Assembly: GCF_003046185.1 (NCBI RefSeq)
Contig: NZ_PZZL01000007.1
Span: 124,001-188,000 of the forward strand
Source: Phreatobacter oligotrophus
Lineage (GTDB): Bacteria; Pseudomonadota; Alphaproteobacteria; Rhizobiales; Phreatobacteraceae
Direction: 5' to 3'
DNA: 64,000 nt
The notes below the pieces were generated by a model, which saw nothing but the letters and a program-made list of their open reading frames with translations, had not been told where the DNA came from and did not search any database. The position numbers were made by a program, and so were the translations under genes. Shown piece after piece: positions 18,437 through 27,057 of the stretch. Each line of letters begins with the position of its first letter. Position 1 is the stretch's first letter.

Positions 18437-18646
18437 TCAGGGCAGCCAGTTGCGGCTGTTGTACCAGGTGTCGACCTCCGAGGCCGCCTGGTCGCGGGCG
18501 TAGCCGTAGCGTTCCTGCAGCTTGCCCTCGAGCTGGTCGCGCTTGCCGGCGATGACGTCGAGGTCGTCGTCGGTCAGCTTGCCCCACTGTTCCTTGATGG
18601 TGCCCTTGAGCTGCTTCCAGTTGCCCTCGACACGATCCCAGTTCAT
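18437..18646 (-). CDS. CsbD-family stress-response protein
   Basis: A 69-residue cytoplasmic protein. The family hallmark is plain: MNWDRVEGNWKQLKGTIKE, then WGKLTDDDL and the LEGKLQERYGY repeat-like segment. CsbD proteins are small, abundant, general-stress or osmotic-stress induced proteins with no known enzymatic role. It stands alone, 63 bp downstream of livM on the same strand, and has its own probable terminator. Confidence 0.93.
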   Translation of the reverse strand: MNWDRVEGNWKQLKGTIKEQWGKLTDDDLDVIAGKRDQLEGKLQERYGYARDQAASEVDTWYNSRNWLP

Positions 18647-18709
18647 CAGCGCCTCCTGAGCGTTTGCGATGGCTCAGAAACCGCCCGACCGCCCCGAGGT
18701 TCCGCAGCC

Positions 18710-19780
18710 TCAGCCGGATTTGCCGCGCAGTCGTCCGACGATGCCGGTGGGGAAGAAATAGACGCTGAGGACGAAGAGGATGCCGAGCAGCAGCAGCCAG
18801 CGGTCCGGATGGACCAGCTTCGGGATGAGCGGCAGGCCCTCGGTCGCGGCCGAGGCAAGGCCCATCAGCTTCTGCAGATAGTTCTGCGCGACGATGAACA
18901 GGGTCGCGCCGACCACCGCCCCGTAGAGCGTGCCCATGCCGCCGATCACCACCATCAGCAGGATGTCCAGCATGATGGCGAAGGACAGCGTCGTGTCGGG
19001 TCCGGTGTAGCGCAGCCAGATGGCGCTCATGGCGCCCGCCAGCACTGCCATCCCCGCGGCGAGGCAATTGGCGACGGTGCGGTAGTAGACGACGCGGTAG
19101 CCCAGCGCCTCGGCCCGCATGTCGTTCTCGCGGATGGCCTGCAGCACCCGGCCGAAGGGCGAGTTCACCACCCGCAGCGCCACGAGGAAGAGGACGACGG
19201 CGGCGACGAAGACGAGGTAGTAGGCGAGGATGCGGCCGTTCACCACCGTGCCGAACAGCGGCTGTTCGAGCAGGCGATAGCCGGGACGCAGGACCTGCGG
19301 CACCGAGAAGGAGCGCCCGTCCTCGCCGCCCGTGTATTCGGAGAACTGGGTGGCGAGGATCAGGAACGCCGAGGCGACGGCCAGGGTGATCATGGCGAAG
19401 AAGATCGCCCGCACCCGCAGCGACAACAGGCCGATGAGGAAGGCGAGCGTCACGCCGACGAGGAGTGCGGCCAAGATGCCGACGCCGATGACGCCCCAGC
19501 TCGCACCGAACGTGTAGAGCGCAAGGCCGACGCCATAGCCGCCGATGCCGAAGAACATGGTGTGGGCGAAGGAGACGATGCCCGTATAGCCGAGCAGCAG
19601 GTCGTAGCTCGCCACCAGCACGATGAAGATGCAGATCTTGGCCGCCGTGTTGATGGCCGCCGCGCCCGGAAAGAGGAAGGGCGCCAGCGCCAGGCCGACG
19701 AGGATCGCCAGCAGGATGGCCGTGAGCACGCGGCTGCGGGGGAAGTCGCCGGAGAGGATGGAGGTCAGCACGGCCGTCAC
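18710..19780 (-). CDS. livM: branched-chain amino acid-type ABC transporter permease LivM
   Basis: A 356-residue inner-membrane permease with about ten helices, of the LivM family. The conserved cytoplasmic loop contacting the ATPases is present (VVNSPFGRVLQAIRENDMRAEALGYR), as is VIGGMGTLYGAVVGA near the C-terminus. The start is a GTG at 19780 overlapping the livH stop as GTGA, the normal coupled arrangement. An upstream ATG at 19816 would lengthen it inside livH and is less likely. The family name does not prove a branched-chain amino acid substrate; see the neighbouring acyl-CoA ligase. Confidence 0.93.
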   Translation of the reverse strand: MTAVLTSILSGDFPRSRVLTAILLAILVGLALAPFLFPGAAAINTAAKICIFIVLVASYDLLLGYTGIVSFAHTMFFGIGGYGVGLALYTFGASWGVIGVGILAALLVGVTLAFLIGLLSLRVRAIFFAMITLAVASAFLILATQFSEYTGGEDGRSFSVPQVLRPGYRLLEQPLFGTVVNGRILAYYLVFVAAVVLFLVALRVVNSPFGRVLQAIRENDMRAEALGYRVVYYRTVANCLAAGMAVLAGAMSAIWLRYTGPDTTLSFAIMLDILLMVVIGGMGTLYGAVVGATLFIVAQNYLQKLMGLASAATEGLPLIPKLVHPDRWLLLLGILFVLSVYFFPTGIVGRLRGKSG

Positions 19781-20793
19781 CTCTTGGCCACGGGATAGAG
19801 GCCCTGCGGCCGCCACATCAGGATCGCGACCATCAGCAGGATGTTGGAGGCGAGCGCCACCTTCGGCAGGAGGAAGGCGGTGTAGTTCGCCATCATCGCC
19901 ACGAGGATCGCGCCGATGAAGCAGCCGCCGACCGAGCCGAGCCCGCCGATGATGATGACGATGAAGACCAGCACCATGATGTCGCCGCCGATGGCGGCCG
20001 TCAGCGTCTCGCGATAGAGCGCCCAGAGCACGCCGCCGAGACCCGCCAGTGCCGAGCCGGCGACGAAGACGCCGACGAAGAGGCGGCGGATGCGATAGCC
20101 GAGCGCCTCGACCATCTCGGCATTCTCGACGCCGGCGCGAATGAGCAGGCCAATGCGGGTGCGGTTCAGCACCACCAGCATCGTGGCGAAGACGACGAGG
20201 CCGACCACCACGGCGAGGATGCGGTAGCGCTCGATGGCGAAGTCGCCGATGACCACCGCCCCGCGCAGCGCGGTCGGCAGCGCCATGGCCTTCTGGTCGC
20301 CGCCCCAGATCACGTGGATGAGCTGCTCGGCGACGATGAGGCCGCCCATGGTGATGAGGATCTGCTTGAGGTGCTGGCCGTAGACCGGCTTGACGATGAC
20401 CCGTTCGAAGGCCCAGCCGAGCAGGCCCGTGCCGACCATGGCCACCGAGACGGCAAGGCCGAGGGCGAGCAGGTTCCAGCCGAGCGAATCCACCTGCACC
20501 CAGCCCGACAGCAGGCCGAGCACCGACAGCGCCATGTAGGCCCCCACCGCGATGAAGGCGCCGTGGCCGAAATTCAGCACGTCCATCAGACCGAAGACGA
20601 GGGTGAGGCCCGAGGCGATGACGAAGATCATCATGCCCATGGCGAGCGCCGCGACGGTGAGCGTCACCCAGGTGGTGACATTGCCGATGAAGGGCAGCGC
20701 GACCGCGGAGAGCACGATGGGCAGCAGGATCGGCAGCCAGTCGTGCTTCACCGTCGGGAGCGTGTCGGAGGAGGCGGCGGGAACAGCGGTCAT
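19777..20793 (-). CDS. livH: branched-chain amino acid-type ABC transporter permease LivH
   Basis: A 338-residue permease, partner of LivM. Typical LivH segments include GLTLVFGLMDVLNFGHGAFIAVGAY, the ATPase-contacting loop with RTRIGLLIRAGVENAEMVEALGY, and VIIIGGLGSVGGCFIGA. The first ~30 residues are a poorly conserved cytoplasmic extension. It is translationally coupled to livM, and 241 bp, including a palindromic repeat, separate it from livF, so livH-livM may depend on read-through or have their own promoter. Confidence 0.94.
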   Translation of the reverse strand: MTAVPAASSDTLPTVKHDWLPILLPIVLSAVALPFIGNVTTWVTLTVAALAMGMMIFVIASGLTLVFGLMDVLNFGHGAFIAVGAYMALSVLGLLSGWVQVDSLGWNLLALGLAVSVAMVGTGLLGWAFERVIVKPVYGQHLKQILITMGGLIVAEQLIHVIWGGDQKAMALPTALRGAVVIGDFAIERYRILAVVVGLVVFATMLVVLNRTRIGLLIRAGVENAEMVEALGYRIRRLFVGVFVAGSALAGLGGVLWALYRETLTAAIGGDIMVLVFIVIIIGGLGSVGGCFIGAILVAMMANYTAFLLPKVALASNILLMVAILMWRPQGLYPVAKR

Positions 20794-20843
20794 GGCGTGA
20801 GCCCTCCCGGGGGGCAGTCGATGGGCAGGTCGGGGCGTGCCAT

Positions 20844-20999
20844 GCCCCTCACCCTTCCCTCTCCCCGCATGCGGGGAGAGGGGGCGCAGGCGTTGAGTTC
20901 GGTTCGACAGCGTTGCCGCCTGGCACTGGCCGTAAGGGGGGAAGCGGGACGTCGAAGTCCCCCTCTCCCCGCATGCGGGGAGAGGGAAGGGTGAGGGGC
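20844..20999. repeat. intergenic palindromic repeat element, family A, copy 1
   Basis: A perfect 41-base inverted repeat: 20844-20884 and 20959-20999 are exact reverse complements, 74 bp apart. Each arm is itself a hairpin around CTCTCCCCGCATGCGGGGAGAG. The centre includes CGTTGCCGCCTGGC and CGTCGAAGTCCCC, shared with the element at 62339-62488. It lies between livF and livH inside the transporter gene set and could cause a strong transcript structure or partial termination. Confidence 0.9.
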
Positions 21000-21034
21000 C
21001 GATCTGAACGCACTGCGCAGGACCATCACAACCC

Positions 21035-21769
21035 TCACTGATGCGCGTCGAGCGACAGGCCGAGCAGCCGCTGCTGCAGCGCCTCGTCGCGGGCGAGGTC
21101 CGCCATGGCGCCGCGATGGACGATGCGCCCGTCGTCCATCACCGCCACATGGTCGCCGAGGCTCGCGGCGAAGCGGAAGTTCTGCTCCACCAGCAGGATC
21201 GTCGTCTCGCGCTTGAGTTCGGCGAAGGCGCCGATCATCGCCTCGATGATGGCGGGCGCGATGCCCTTCGTCGGCTCGTCGATGAGGATGAGGCGGCGCG
21301 GCTCGGCGATGGCGCGGGCGATGGCGAGCATCTGCTTCTGCCCGCCCGAGAGCACGCCGGCCGGAAACTGCCAGAACTTCTTCAGCGCCGGGAAGAGGCC
21401 GAAGATCCACTCGAGCCGCGCCGGATCCATGGGCCCCGACCGCGCGGCCAGCACCATGTTCTCGGCGACGGTGAGGTCGGCGAAGACCGCCATGGTCTCC
21501 GGCACATAGGCGATGCCGGCCTGGGCGATATCGGGCGTCGGCTGGCCGCCGATCGGCCGGCCATCGAAGGTCACCGTGCCGCGCGAGGGCTTCCATAGCC
21601 CCATGATGGTGCGCAGCGTCGTGGTCTTGCCCGCGCCATTGCGGCCGAGCAGCACGGTCATGCCGCCGGCCGGGAGGTCGAGATCGACCCCCTGCAGGAT
21701 GTGATACTGGCCGATATGGGTGTGCACGCCGGCGAGAGACAGGAGCGGCTTGTCCGTTGCGTCAGCCAT
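21035..21769 (-). CDS. livF: branched-chain amino acid-type ABC transporter ATP-binding protein LivF
   Basis: A 244-residue ATPase. Walker A is GRNGAGKTT, the ABC signature is LSGGQKQMLAIARA, and Walker B is LILIDEPTKGIAP, followed by a switch His-free LLVEQNF segment typical of LivF. Its start overlaps the livG stop by 8 bases (ATGGCTGA). It works with LivG as the heterodimeric motor of the LIV-type importer. Confidence 0.95.
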   Translation of the reverse strand: MADATDKPLLSLAGVHTHIGQYHILQGVDLDLPAGGMTVLLGRNGAGKTTTLRTIMGLWKPSRGTVTFDGRPIGGQPTPDIAQAGIAYVPETMAVFADLTVAENMVLAARSGPMDPARLEWIFGLFPALKKFWQFPAGVLSGGQKQMLAIARAIAEPRRLILIDEPTKGIAPAIIEAMIGAFAELKRETTILLVEQNFRFAASLGDHVAVMDDGRIVHRGAMADLARDEALQQRLLGLSLDAHQ

Positions 21770-22535
21770 GGGCGGCCTCCCGCTTCGGCGCCTGGCCGAG
21801 ATAGGCCTCCTGCACCACCGGCGAGGCGATGACGGTGGCGGGATCGCCGTCGGCGACGAGCTTGCCGTTGTGCAGCACGACGATGCGATCGGCGAGCGAG
21901 CGCACCACGTCCATCTTGTGCTCGACCAGCAGGATGGTCTTGCCGCCGTCCCGCTTCAGGGTGCGGATGAGGTCGAGGATGACCGGCACCTCATCCACCG
22001 ACATACCCGCCGTCGGCTCGTCGAACATGAACACCTTGGGCTCCAGCGCCATCATGATGGCGACCTCAAGCTTGCGCTTGTCGCCATGCGGCAGCGCCGC
22101 CGCCTGCGTGTCGCGCACGCCCGAGAGATTGACGAGCTCGAGATAGTGGTCGGCCCTCTCGATCCAGTCGCGGTGGCGCGACCAGAGCGAGAAGAGGCTC
22201 GCGGCGCCGCGCCCGCGCGCCTGCACGGCGAGCCGCACGTTCTCGGCGACGGTGAGGTTCGGGAAGAGGTTGGTGATCTGGAAGGCGCGGCCGATGCCGC
22301 GCTGCGCCCGGCCGGCGGCGCCGAGGCCGGAGATGTCCTCGCCCTCCAGCAGCGTGTCGCCGGAGGTCGCCGGGATCTGGCCGGACATCAGGTTGAAATA
22401 GGTGGTCTTGCCCGCCCCGTTCGGCCCGACGATGGCGGTGAGCGTGCCGGCATGGAAGGCGCAGGACACCGCGTCGACGGCCACATGGCCGCCGAAGCGG
22501 ACGGTCAGGCCGCGGGTTTCGAGGACGGGAGGCAT
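21762..22535 (-). CDS. livG: branched-chain amino acid-type ABC transporter ATP-binding protein LivG
   Basis: A 257-residue ATPase with Walker A GPNGAGKTTYFNL, the family-specific GIGRAFQITNLFPNLTVAENV stretch after the Q-loop, Walker B KVFMFDEPTAGMS and ILLVEHKMDVV switch His. In this protein the ABC signature region reads LPHGDKRKLEVAIMMA, the diverged form usual for LivG. It follows the binding-protein gene after 212 bp that contain a second palindromic repeat. Confidence 0.95.
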   Translation of the reverse strand: MPPVLETRGLTVRFGGHVAVDAVSCAFHAGTLTAIVGPNGAGKTTYFNLMSGQIPATSGDTLLEGEDISGLGAAGRAQRGIGRAFQITNLFPNLTVAENVRLAVQARGRGAASLFSLWSRHRDWIERADHYLELVNLSGVRDTQAAALPHGDKRKLEVAIMMALEPKVFMFDEPTAGMSVDEVPVILDLIRTLKRDGGKTILLVEHKMDVVRSLADRIVVLHNGKLVADGDPATVIASPVVQEAYLGQAPKREAAHG

Positions 22536-22585
22536 GGGATGCTCAGGAGGCTTTCCAGCAATGGCAGAACCCGGCCGCAGCTTTG

Positions 22586-22696
22586 CCCGTCATCCCCGGC
22601 CGACGAAGCGAAGCGCGGGAGGGGAAGGGGATCCAGGGGCCGGCCCGGAGTCCCTCACCCCTGGACCCCCTTCCCTCGCCCTGCGGGCTCGCCGGG
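22586..22696. repeat. intergenic palindromic repeat, family B, copy 1 (imperfect)
   Basis: An imperfect inverted repeat. The left arm begins CCGTCATCCCCGGC (from about 22588) and runs to GGATCCAGGGG; the right arm reads CCCCTGGACCCCCTTCCC to GCCGGGGGTGACGG (about 22659-22694). The CGTCAT...CCGG...GGATCCA pattern is that of dispersed rhizobial palindromes. It separates the binding-protein gene from livG. Confidence 0.75.
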
Positions 22697-22747
22697 GGTG
22701 ACGGTCCCGGGCCGCGGCCGGACGAATCCAGCCGCGACCCGGGGCGA

Positions 22748-23953
22748 TCAGTTGGTACGCCGGTTGGTGATCGGCAGCGGCATCTCGGAGGCGGGGATCG
22801 TCCGCACGAGCTCCAGGAGATCATTGTCCCGGGCGTTCGGCTTGATGCGGAAGTGATACATCTCCTGCAGCGCCTGGTGATCCTCGCGGCGGAAGGTCAT
22901 CGGGCCCTTCGGCGTCTCGAAGGTCATGCCGGCCATGGCGGCAATGAGCTTTTCGGTATCCGCGGAACCTGCCCGCTCGAGGCCCGCGACCACCGCCGCG
23001 GCAGCCGCGAAGCCGCCGGCCACGAAGAAGTCCGGCGGCGCGTTGTGACGGCGCTGGTACTCGGCCTTCAGCCAGTCGTTCTGGGCGTTCCGGGGGAAGT
23101 CGTAATAGTAGTAGATGCCTCCCTCGGTGCCGGCGAAGGCCTTCCAGGCGTTCATGGCGGGCAGGATGTTGCCGCCGGGGGCAAGAGCGATGTTGAAGCG
23201 CTCGGGCCGCATGTCCACGAACTTCGCCATCGGATGGGCGCCGGCCCAGATGAAGCCGATGATGCGCTTGCCCGGGCGGTCGCGCAGCGAGGCGAAGAGG
23301 CGCTCGGCGAAGGGCGCGAAGTCCGCCGTGTTGCCGGCGGCATATTCCTCCGCGACGATGCGGGCGCGCGGCCGGATGGCGGCGAGCGCGGCCTTGTAGG
23401 CGGCGACGCCGTCACGGCCGAAGGCGGTGTCGAGGCCGAGCATGCCGATGGAGACGTCCTCGTTCTCCGGCACGGAAGCCGCCGCCGCCAGCGCGTCCTG
23501 ATAGGACGAGCGGCCGGTGCGGAAGATGTAGCGGTTCCAGCGCGCGCCGGTGATGGAGTCGGCCACCGCCGGCTCGACGATGAGGATCTTCTTGGCCTCT
23601 TCGGCGACGGGGAGCATGGCGAGCGCGACCGGCGAACCCGTCGTGCCGACGGCCAGCGCCGCACCATCGTCGTTGTAGCACTCCTCGAGCAGCGCCTTGC
23701 CGCGATCGGGACGCAGCTGGTCGTCCTTGACGATGACCTGGATGCGCATGCCGGCGACGGTGTTCGTGCCGCGGGTGAGATATTCGAGGCCCATCATGAA
23801 GCCGACCTCGGTCTGCCGGGCATAGGCCTCCAGCGGACCGGTCTTGCCGGCGATCAGGCAGATCTTGACGTCGCGGGTCTGGGCCTCGGCGAGTTGCGGC
23901 GCGGCGGCCAGCACGAGCGAGGCGGCAGCAGCCGCCAGCGTAGTCCTCAGCAT
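22748..23953 (-). CDS. ABC transporter substrate-binding protein (LivK-like, Peripla_BP_6)
   Basis: A 401-residue periplasmic binding protein with a cleavable signal peptide (MLRTTLAAAAASLVLAAAP, cleavage near AEAQ). The ATG at 23953 follows GGGAGGATCCCC, the same start context as the TRAP binding protein. It carries the type I fold pattern: KICLIAGKTGPLEA, GTTGSPVALAMLPVAEEAKK and WNRYIFRTGRSSYQDA. It is the first gene of the LIV-type set and diverges from a TetR gene. The serine/threonine pocket typical of Leu/Ile/Val binding cannot be confirmed, and the neighbouring ligase suggests an acid or aromatic ligand. Confidence 0.9.
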   Translation of the reverse strand: MLRTTLAAAAASLVLAAAPQLAEAQTRDVKICLIAGKTGPLEAYARQTEVGFMMGLEYLTRGTNTVAGMRIQVIVKDDQLRPDRGKALLEECYNDDGAALAVGTTGSPVALAMLPVAEEAKKILIVEPAVADSITGARWNRYIFRTGRSSYQDALAAAASVPENEDVSIGMLGLDTAFGRDGVAAYKAALAAIRPRARIVAEEYAAGNTADFAPFAERLFASLRDRPGKRIIGFIWAGAHPMAKFVDMRPERFNIALAPGGNILPAMNAWKAFAGTEGGIYYYYDFPRNAQNDWLKAEYQRRHNAPPDFFVAGGFAAAAAVVAGLERAGSADTEKLIAAMAGMTFETPKGPMTFRREDHQALQEMYHFRIKPNARDNDLLELVRTIPASEMPLPITNRRTN

Positions 23954-23982
23954 GGGGATCCTCCCTGATCCGTTCTGCAAAC

Positions 23983-24017
23983 TGACACTTGAGTCATGTT
24001 TCATGTCACGCTAGCTT
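23983..24017 (+). promoter_or_regulatory. putative promoter/operator between the binding protein and tetR
   Basis: The 118 bp between the two divergent genes contains TGACA...TGTCA (23983-24008) around TTGAGTCATGTTTCATG. On the plus strand TTGAGT (23989-23994) and TAGCTT (24012-24017) are 17 bases apart and could be the tetR promoter. The imperfect dyad overlaps it and is where an autoregulating TetR protein might bind. Confidence 0.35.
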
Positions 24018-24071
24018 CGTCCCACAAACGCGTCAAGCGGGGAGGCTTCCGGACGGCGACGGACGGAGGCG

Positions 24072-24722
24072 ATGACGGAAACGCCCATGAGCAACGTGCA
24101 CGCGGCAGAGCCCCTGCCGGCGCCCAAGACACAGCGCGGGGAGCGCACACGGCAGAAGATCCTCGACGCCGCTGAGCGTGAGATCGGCGCCCGCGGTTTC
24201 TCGGATGCCTCCATCGCCACGATCACGGCCGAGGCGGCAGTGGCGCAGGGCACCTTCTATCTCTACTTCCGCTCCAAGGAGGAGGTGCTGCGCGAACTCG
24301 TGCTGCGCATGGGCCGGCGCTTGCGCCACCACCTCACCCGCGCCGTCATGGACGCGCCCGACCGGATGGAGGCCGAGCGCCTCGGCATCCGCGCCTTCCT
24401 CCAGTTCGTGCGCGACAACCCGAACCTCTACCGGGTCGTGGCAGAGTCCCAGTTCGTCGACCCGGCGGTCCACCGCGCCTATTACGAGGAGTTCGCCGCC
24501 GGCTACAGCGAGGGCCTTCGCACGGCGGAAGCGCGCGGCGAGATTTCGCCCGGCAATGCCGAGGTGCGCGCCTGGGCGCTCATGGGCGTGACCGACATGG
24601 TCGGGCGGCGTTTCGCGCTCTATGACCCGAATGGCGCGCTCGATGCCGCGGCCGAGGCGGCCTATGATTTTGTCGCCCATGGCATGGCGCCCCGGGCGGG
24701 GAAGCCGGGCCGCCGCGGCTGA
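24072..24722 (+). CDS. TetR/AcrR-family transcriptional regulator
   Basis: A 216-residue regulator. The DNA-binding domain (about residues 20-65) includes RQKILDAAEREIGARGFSDAS, the recognition helix region and GTFYLYFRSKEEVL. The C-terminal domain has an Arg/Tyr-rich FVRDNPNLYRVVAESQF helix seen in TetR proteins that sense acyl-CoA or aromatic acids. It is divergent from the LIV-type importer and 21 bp ahead of an acyl-CoA ligase on its own strand, so it probably controls both. A second in-frame ATG at 24087 is possible. Confidence 0.92.
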   Translation: MTETPMSNVHAAEPLPAPKTQRGERTRQKILDAAEREIGARGFSDASIATITAEAAVAQGTFYLYFRSKEEVLRELVLRMGRRLRHHLTRAVMDAPDRMEAERLGIRAFLQFVRDNPNLYRVVAESQFVDPAVHRAYYEEFAAGYSEGLRTAEARGEISPGNAEVRAWALMGVTDMVGRRFALYDPNGALDAAAEAAYDFVAHGMAPRAGKPGRRG

Positions 24723-24743
24723 TCGGACCAGCGCGAGGTCCCC

Positions 24744-26249
24744 GTGAAGACCGTTCCGGATCTCTGCCGCCGCCGCGCTGAACTCTCCCCCGACGCGGTT
24801 GCCTTCGAGACGGTCGGAAGCGGCGAGACCCTGACCTTCGCCGCGATGGACGCGGCGGTCGGGCGCGCGGTGGGCGCCCTCGCCGATCTCGGCCTGGTCG
24901 AGGGCGACCGGCTCGCCGTGCTCTGTCACAACGACCCTGCCTTCTTCGTCCTGCTCTTCGCTGCCGCGCGGGCCCGCTTGGTCTTCGTGCCGCTGAACTG
25001 GCGCCTGACGCCGGCCGAACTGGTGCCCATCCTCGATGATTGCAGCCCGAAGCTGCTGATCTGCGACGCCGCCCATGCCGACCTCGCGGAAAGCCTCTCC
25101 GGCCGGGTCGCGGTGCTGACCTTCGACCGGTTCCACGCGCGCTGTGCCGTAGCCCCCGTCTCCGATGCGCGCCCGGCGGCCTGGGACACGGAGCGGCCCT
25201 GGTATCTGCTCTACACGTCGGGGACCACGGGCAAGCCGAAGGCGGTCATCCAGACGGCCGGCATGGCCCTCGCCAATGCCGTCAACATCCAGCAGGCGAC
25301 CGGCATGGGCGCAGCCGATGTCACCCTCAATTTCCTGCCGCTGTTCCACACGGCCGGCATCAACCTCCACGCCCTGCCCCTGTTCATCGCCGGCGGCCGG
25401 TCGCTCGTCATCCCGAAATTCGATGCCGACACGGTGATGACCCTGCTGACGGGGACGCGCATCAGCCTCTTCTTCGGCGTGCCCGCGGTCTATCAGGCGC
25501 TCAGCCTGCACCCGGCCTTCGCCCAAGCGGATCTTGGCGCTGTCCGCCACTGGGGCTGCGGCGGCGCGCCCATTGCCGAGCCGCTGCTCCGCGCCTTCCT
25601 CGCGCGCGGGGCGACGGTCTGCAACGGCATGGGCATGACAGAGACCGGGCCGACGGTGTTCCTCATGGACCCGCGCGAGGCGGCGGCGAAGATCGGCTCG
25701 GTGGGGCGGCCGCAGATCCTCGCAGAAGTCCGCCTTGTCGATCTCGAGGATCGCGACGTCGCAGCCGGCGAAGCCGGCGAACTTCTCTTTCGCGGCCCGG
25801 GCATAACCCCCGGCTACTGGAACAACCCGGACGCCACGGCGCGCGCCTTCGCCCCCGGCGGCTGGCTGCGCTCCGGCGATATCGGCCGCATGGACGCAGA
25901 CGGCTGCTACTTCGTCGTCGACCGGATCAAGGACATGTTCATCTCCGGCGGCGAGAACGTCTATCCGGCCGAGGTCGAGGCCGCGCTGCACGCCCACCCC
26001 GCCGTGCTGGACGTGGCGGTGCTCGGCGTTCCCGATGCCCGCTGGGGCGAGGCGGGCCACGCCCTCGTCGTGCTCCGGCCGGGCGCGGAGGCAGATCCGG
26101 ACAGCCTGCGGGTCCATGCCCGCGAGAGACTAGCCGGCTACAAGGTGCCGCGGGACATCACCATCGTCACCGACTTTCCCCGCACCGCGGCGGGCAAGAT
26201 CCAGAAGCACGTGCTGCGCGAGCTTCTCGCCCGCGGCCGGGGCGACTGA
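24744..26249 (+). CDS. AMP-dependent acyl-CoA synthetase/ligase
   Basis: A 501-residue adenylate-forming enzyme that activates a carboxylic acid to its CoA ester with ATP. The P-loop YTSGTTGKPKAV, the GMTETGP motif, the RSGDIGRMDADG hinge region, KDMFISGGENVYPAEVE and the C-terminal catalytic Lys485 (AAGKIQKH) are all intact. It starts with GTG after a GAGGTCCCC site. The substrate could be a fatty, aryl or other acid. The next gene begins 4 bp after its stop, and a TetR regulator precedes it. Confidence 0.94.
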   Translation: MKTVPDLCRRRAELSPDAVAFETVGSGETLTFAAMDAAVGRAVGALADLGLVEGDRLAVLCHNDPAFFVLLFAAARARLVFVPLNWRLTPAELVPILDDCSPKLLICDAAHADLAESLSGRVAVLTFDRFHARCAVAPVSDARPAAWDTERPWYLLYTSGTTGKPKAVIQTAGMALANAVNIQQATGMGAADVTLNFLPLFHTAGINLHALPLFIAGGRSLVIPKFDADTVMTLLTGTRISLFFGVPAVYQALSLHPAFAQADLGAVRHWGCGGAPIAEPLLRAFLARGATVCNGMGMTETGPTVFLMDPREAAAKIGSVGRPQILAEVRLVDLEDRDVAAGEAGELLFRGPGITPGYWNNPDATARAFAPGGWLRSGDIGRMDADGCYFVVDRIKDMFISGGENVYPAEVEAALHAHPAVLDVAVLGVPDARWGEAGHALVVLRPGAEADPDSLRVHARERLAGYKVPRDITIVTDFPRTAAGKIQKHVLRELLARGRGD

Positions 26250-26252
26250 TCC

Positions 26253-27044
26253 ATGGCCGTGGCGCTCACCGATATCGGCACCGGCCCGCCGCTCGTCCTG
26301 CTGCACGGCTGGGCGGTGGACCGCAGCTTCTTCGGCCGGCAGATGCCGCTGGCGCGGCAGGGCTATCGCCTCCTCGCCCCCGACCTGCCGGGCCATGGCG
26401 AGCGGGCGTCGGCCGGCGGCCCTGCGACCATGGCGGCGCTCGCCGATGACCTCGCCGACCTGTTGGCTGCCGAGCACCTCGAAGGCGCCGTCCTGGTCGG
26501 CTGGTCCATGGGGGCCATGCTGGCCCTCGAACTTCTCGCCCGCGGGCCGACGCCCGCTCTCGCCGGCCTGGTCATCGTCGACATGTCACCGCGCATCGCC
26601 AACGATGCCGAGTGGCGCCATGGCCTTGCCGGCGGGCAGGACATGGACGAGACCCGCGCTGCGGCCGACCGCATGCACCGCCATTGGGGCGATTATGCCG
26701 GCCGCATCGCCCGCTCCATGTTCGCGGAGGGCAGCGAGGGCGATGACGGGCTTGTGGCCGACGCGACGAGCCGCATCGCCGCCCGCGATCCCGCGCTGAT
26801 GGCCGGCTACTGGCGTTCGCTGGCCGAGGCGGACCACCGCGCGACGGTGGCGCGCCTCTCCGTGCCGGTCCTCGCGATCGCCGGCGGCCGGAGCCGCCTC
26901 TATCGCAGCGGCGTTGCCACCTGGATCGCCGCGACGGCGCCGCAGGGCCATGCCATCACCCTGCCCGATGCCGGACATGCCCCGCATCTCGAGCAGCCGG
27001 ACGCCTTTAATGCCACGGTGGCGCGGTTCGCCGCTGGCCTGTAG
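26253..27044 (+). CDS. alpha/beta-fold hydrolase
   Basis: A 263-residue cytoplasmic hydrolase with the oxyanion motif LLHGWAVDRSFF, the nucleophile elbow GWSMG and a C-terminal catalytic His in DAGHAPHLEQP. The usual acid Asp after strand 7 is not visible (the region reads AGGRSRLYR); the Asp in VIVDMSPR after an earlier strand may serve, as in a subset of the family. It resembles BioH-type carboxylesterases in layout, but its coupling to the acyl-CoA ligase (4 bp gap) suggests an ester or thioester of the same pathway. Confidence 0.88.
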   Translation: MAVALTDIGTGPPLVLLHGWAVDRSFFGRQMPLARQGYRLLAPDLPGHGERASAGGPATMAALADDLADLLAAEHLEGAVLVGWSMGAMLALELLARGPTPALAGLVIVDMSPRIANDAEWRHGLAGGQDMDETRAAADRMHRHWGDYAGRIARSMFAEGSEGDDGLVADATSRIAARDPALMAGYWRSLAEADHRATVARLSVPVLAIAGGRSRLYRSGVATWIAATAPQGHAITLPDAGHAPHLEQPDAFNATVARFAAGL

Positions 27045-27057
27045 GACCGCGCGCCGG

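Noticed and set aside
20844-20999. Family A inverted repeat as a CRISPR array or IS end
   Set aside because: There are only two inverted, not direct, copies, no spacers and no transposase nearby.
24033-26117. 694-codon minus-strand frame opposite tetR and the acyl-CoA ligase
   Set aside because: Shadow frame without family signatures; both plus-strand genes are well supported.
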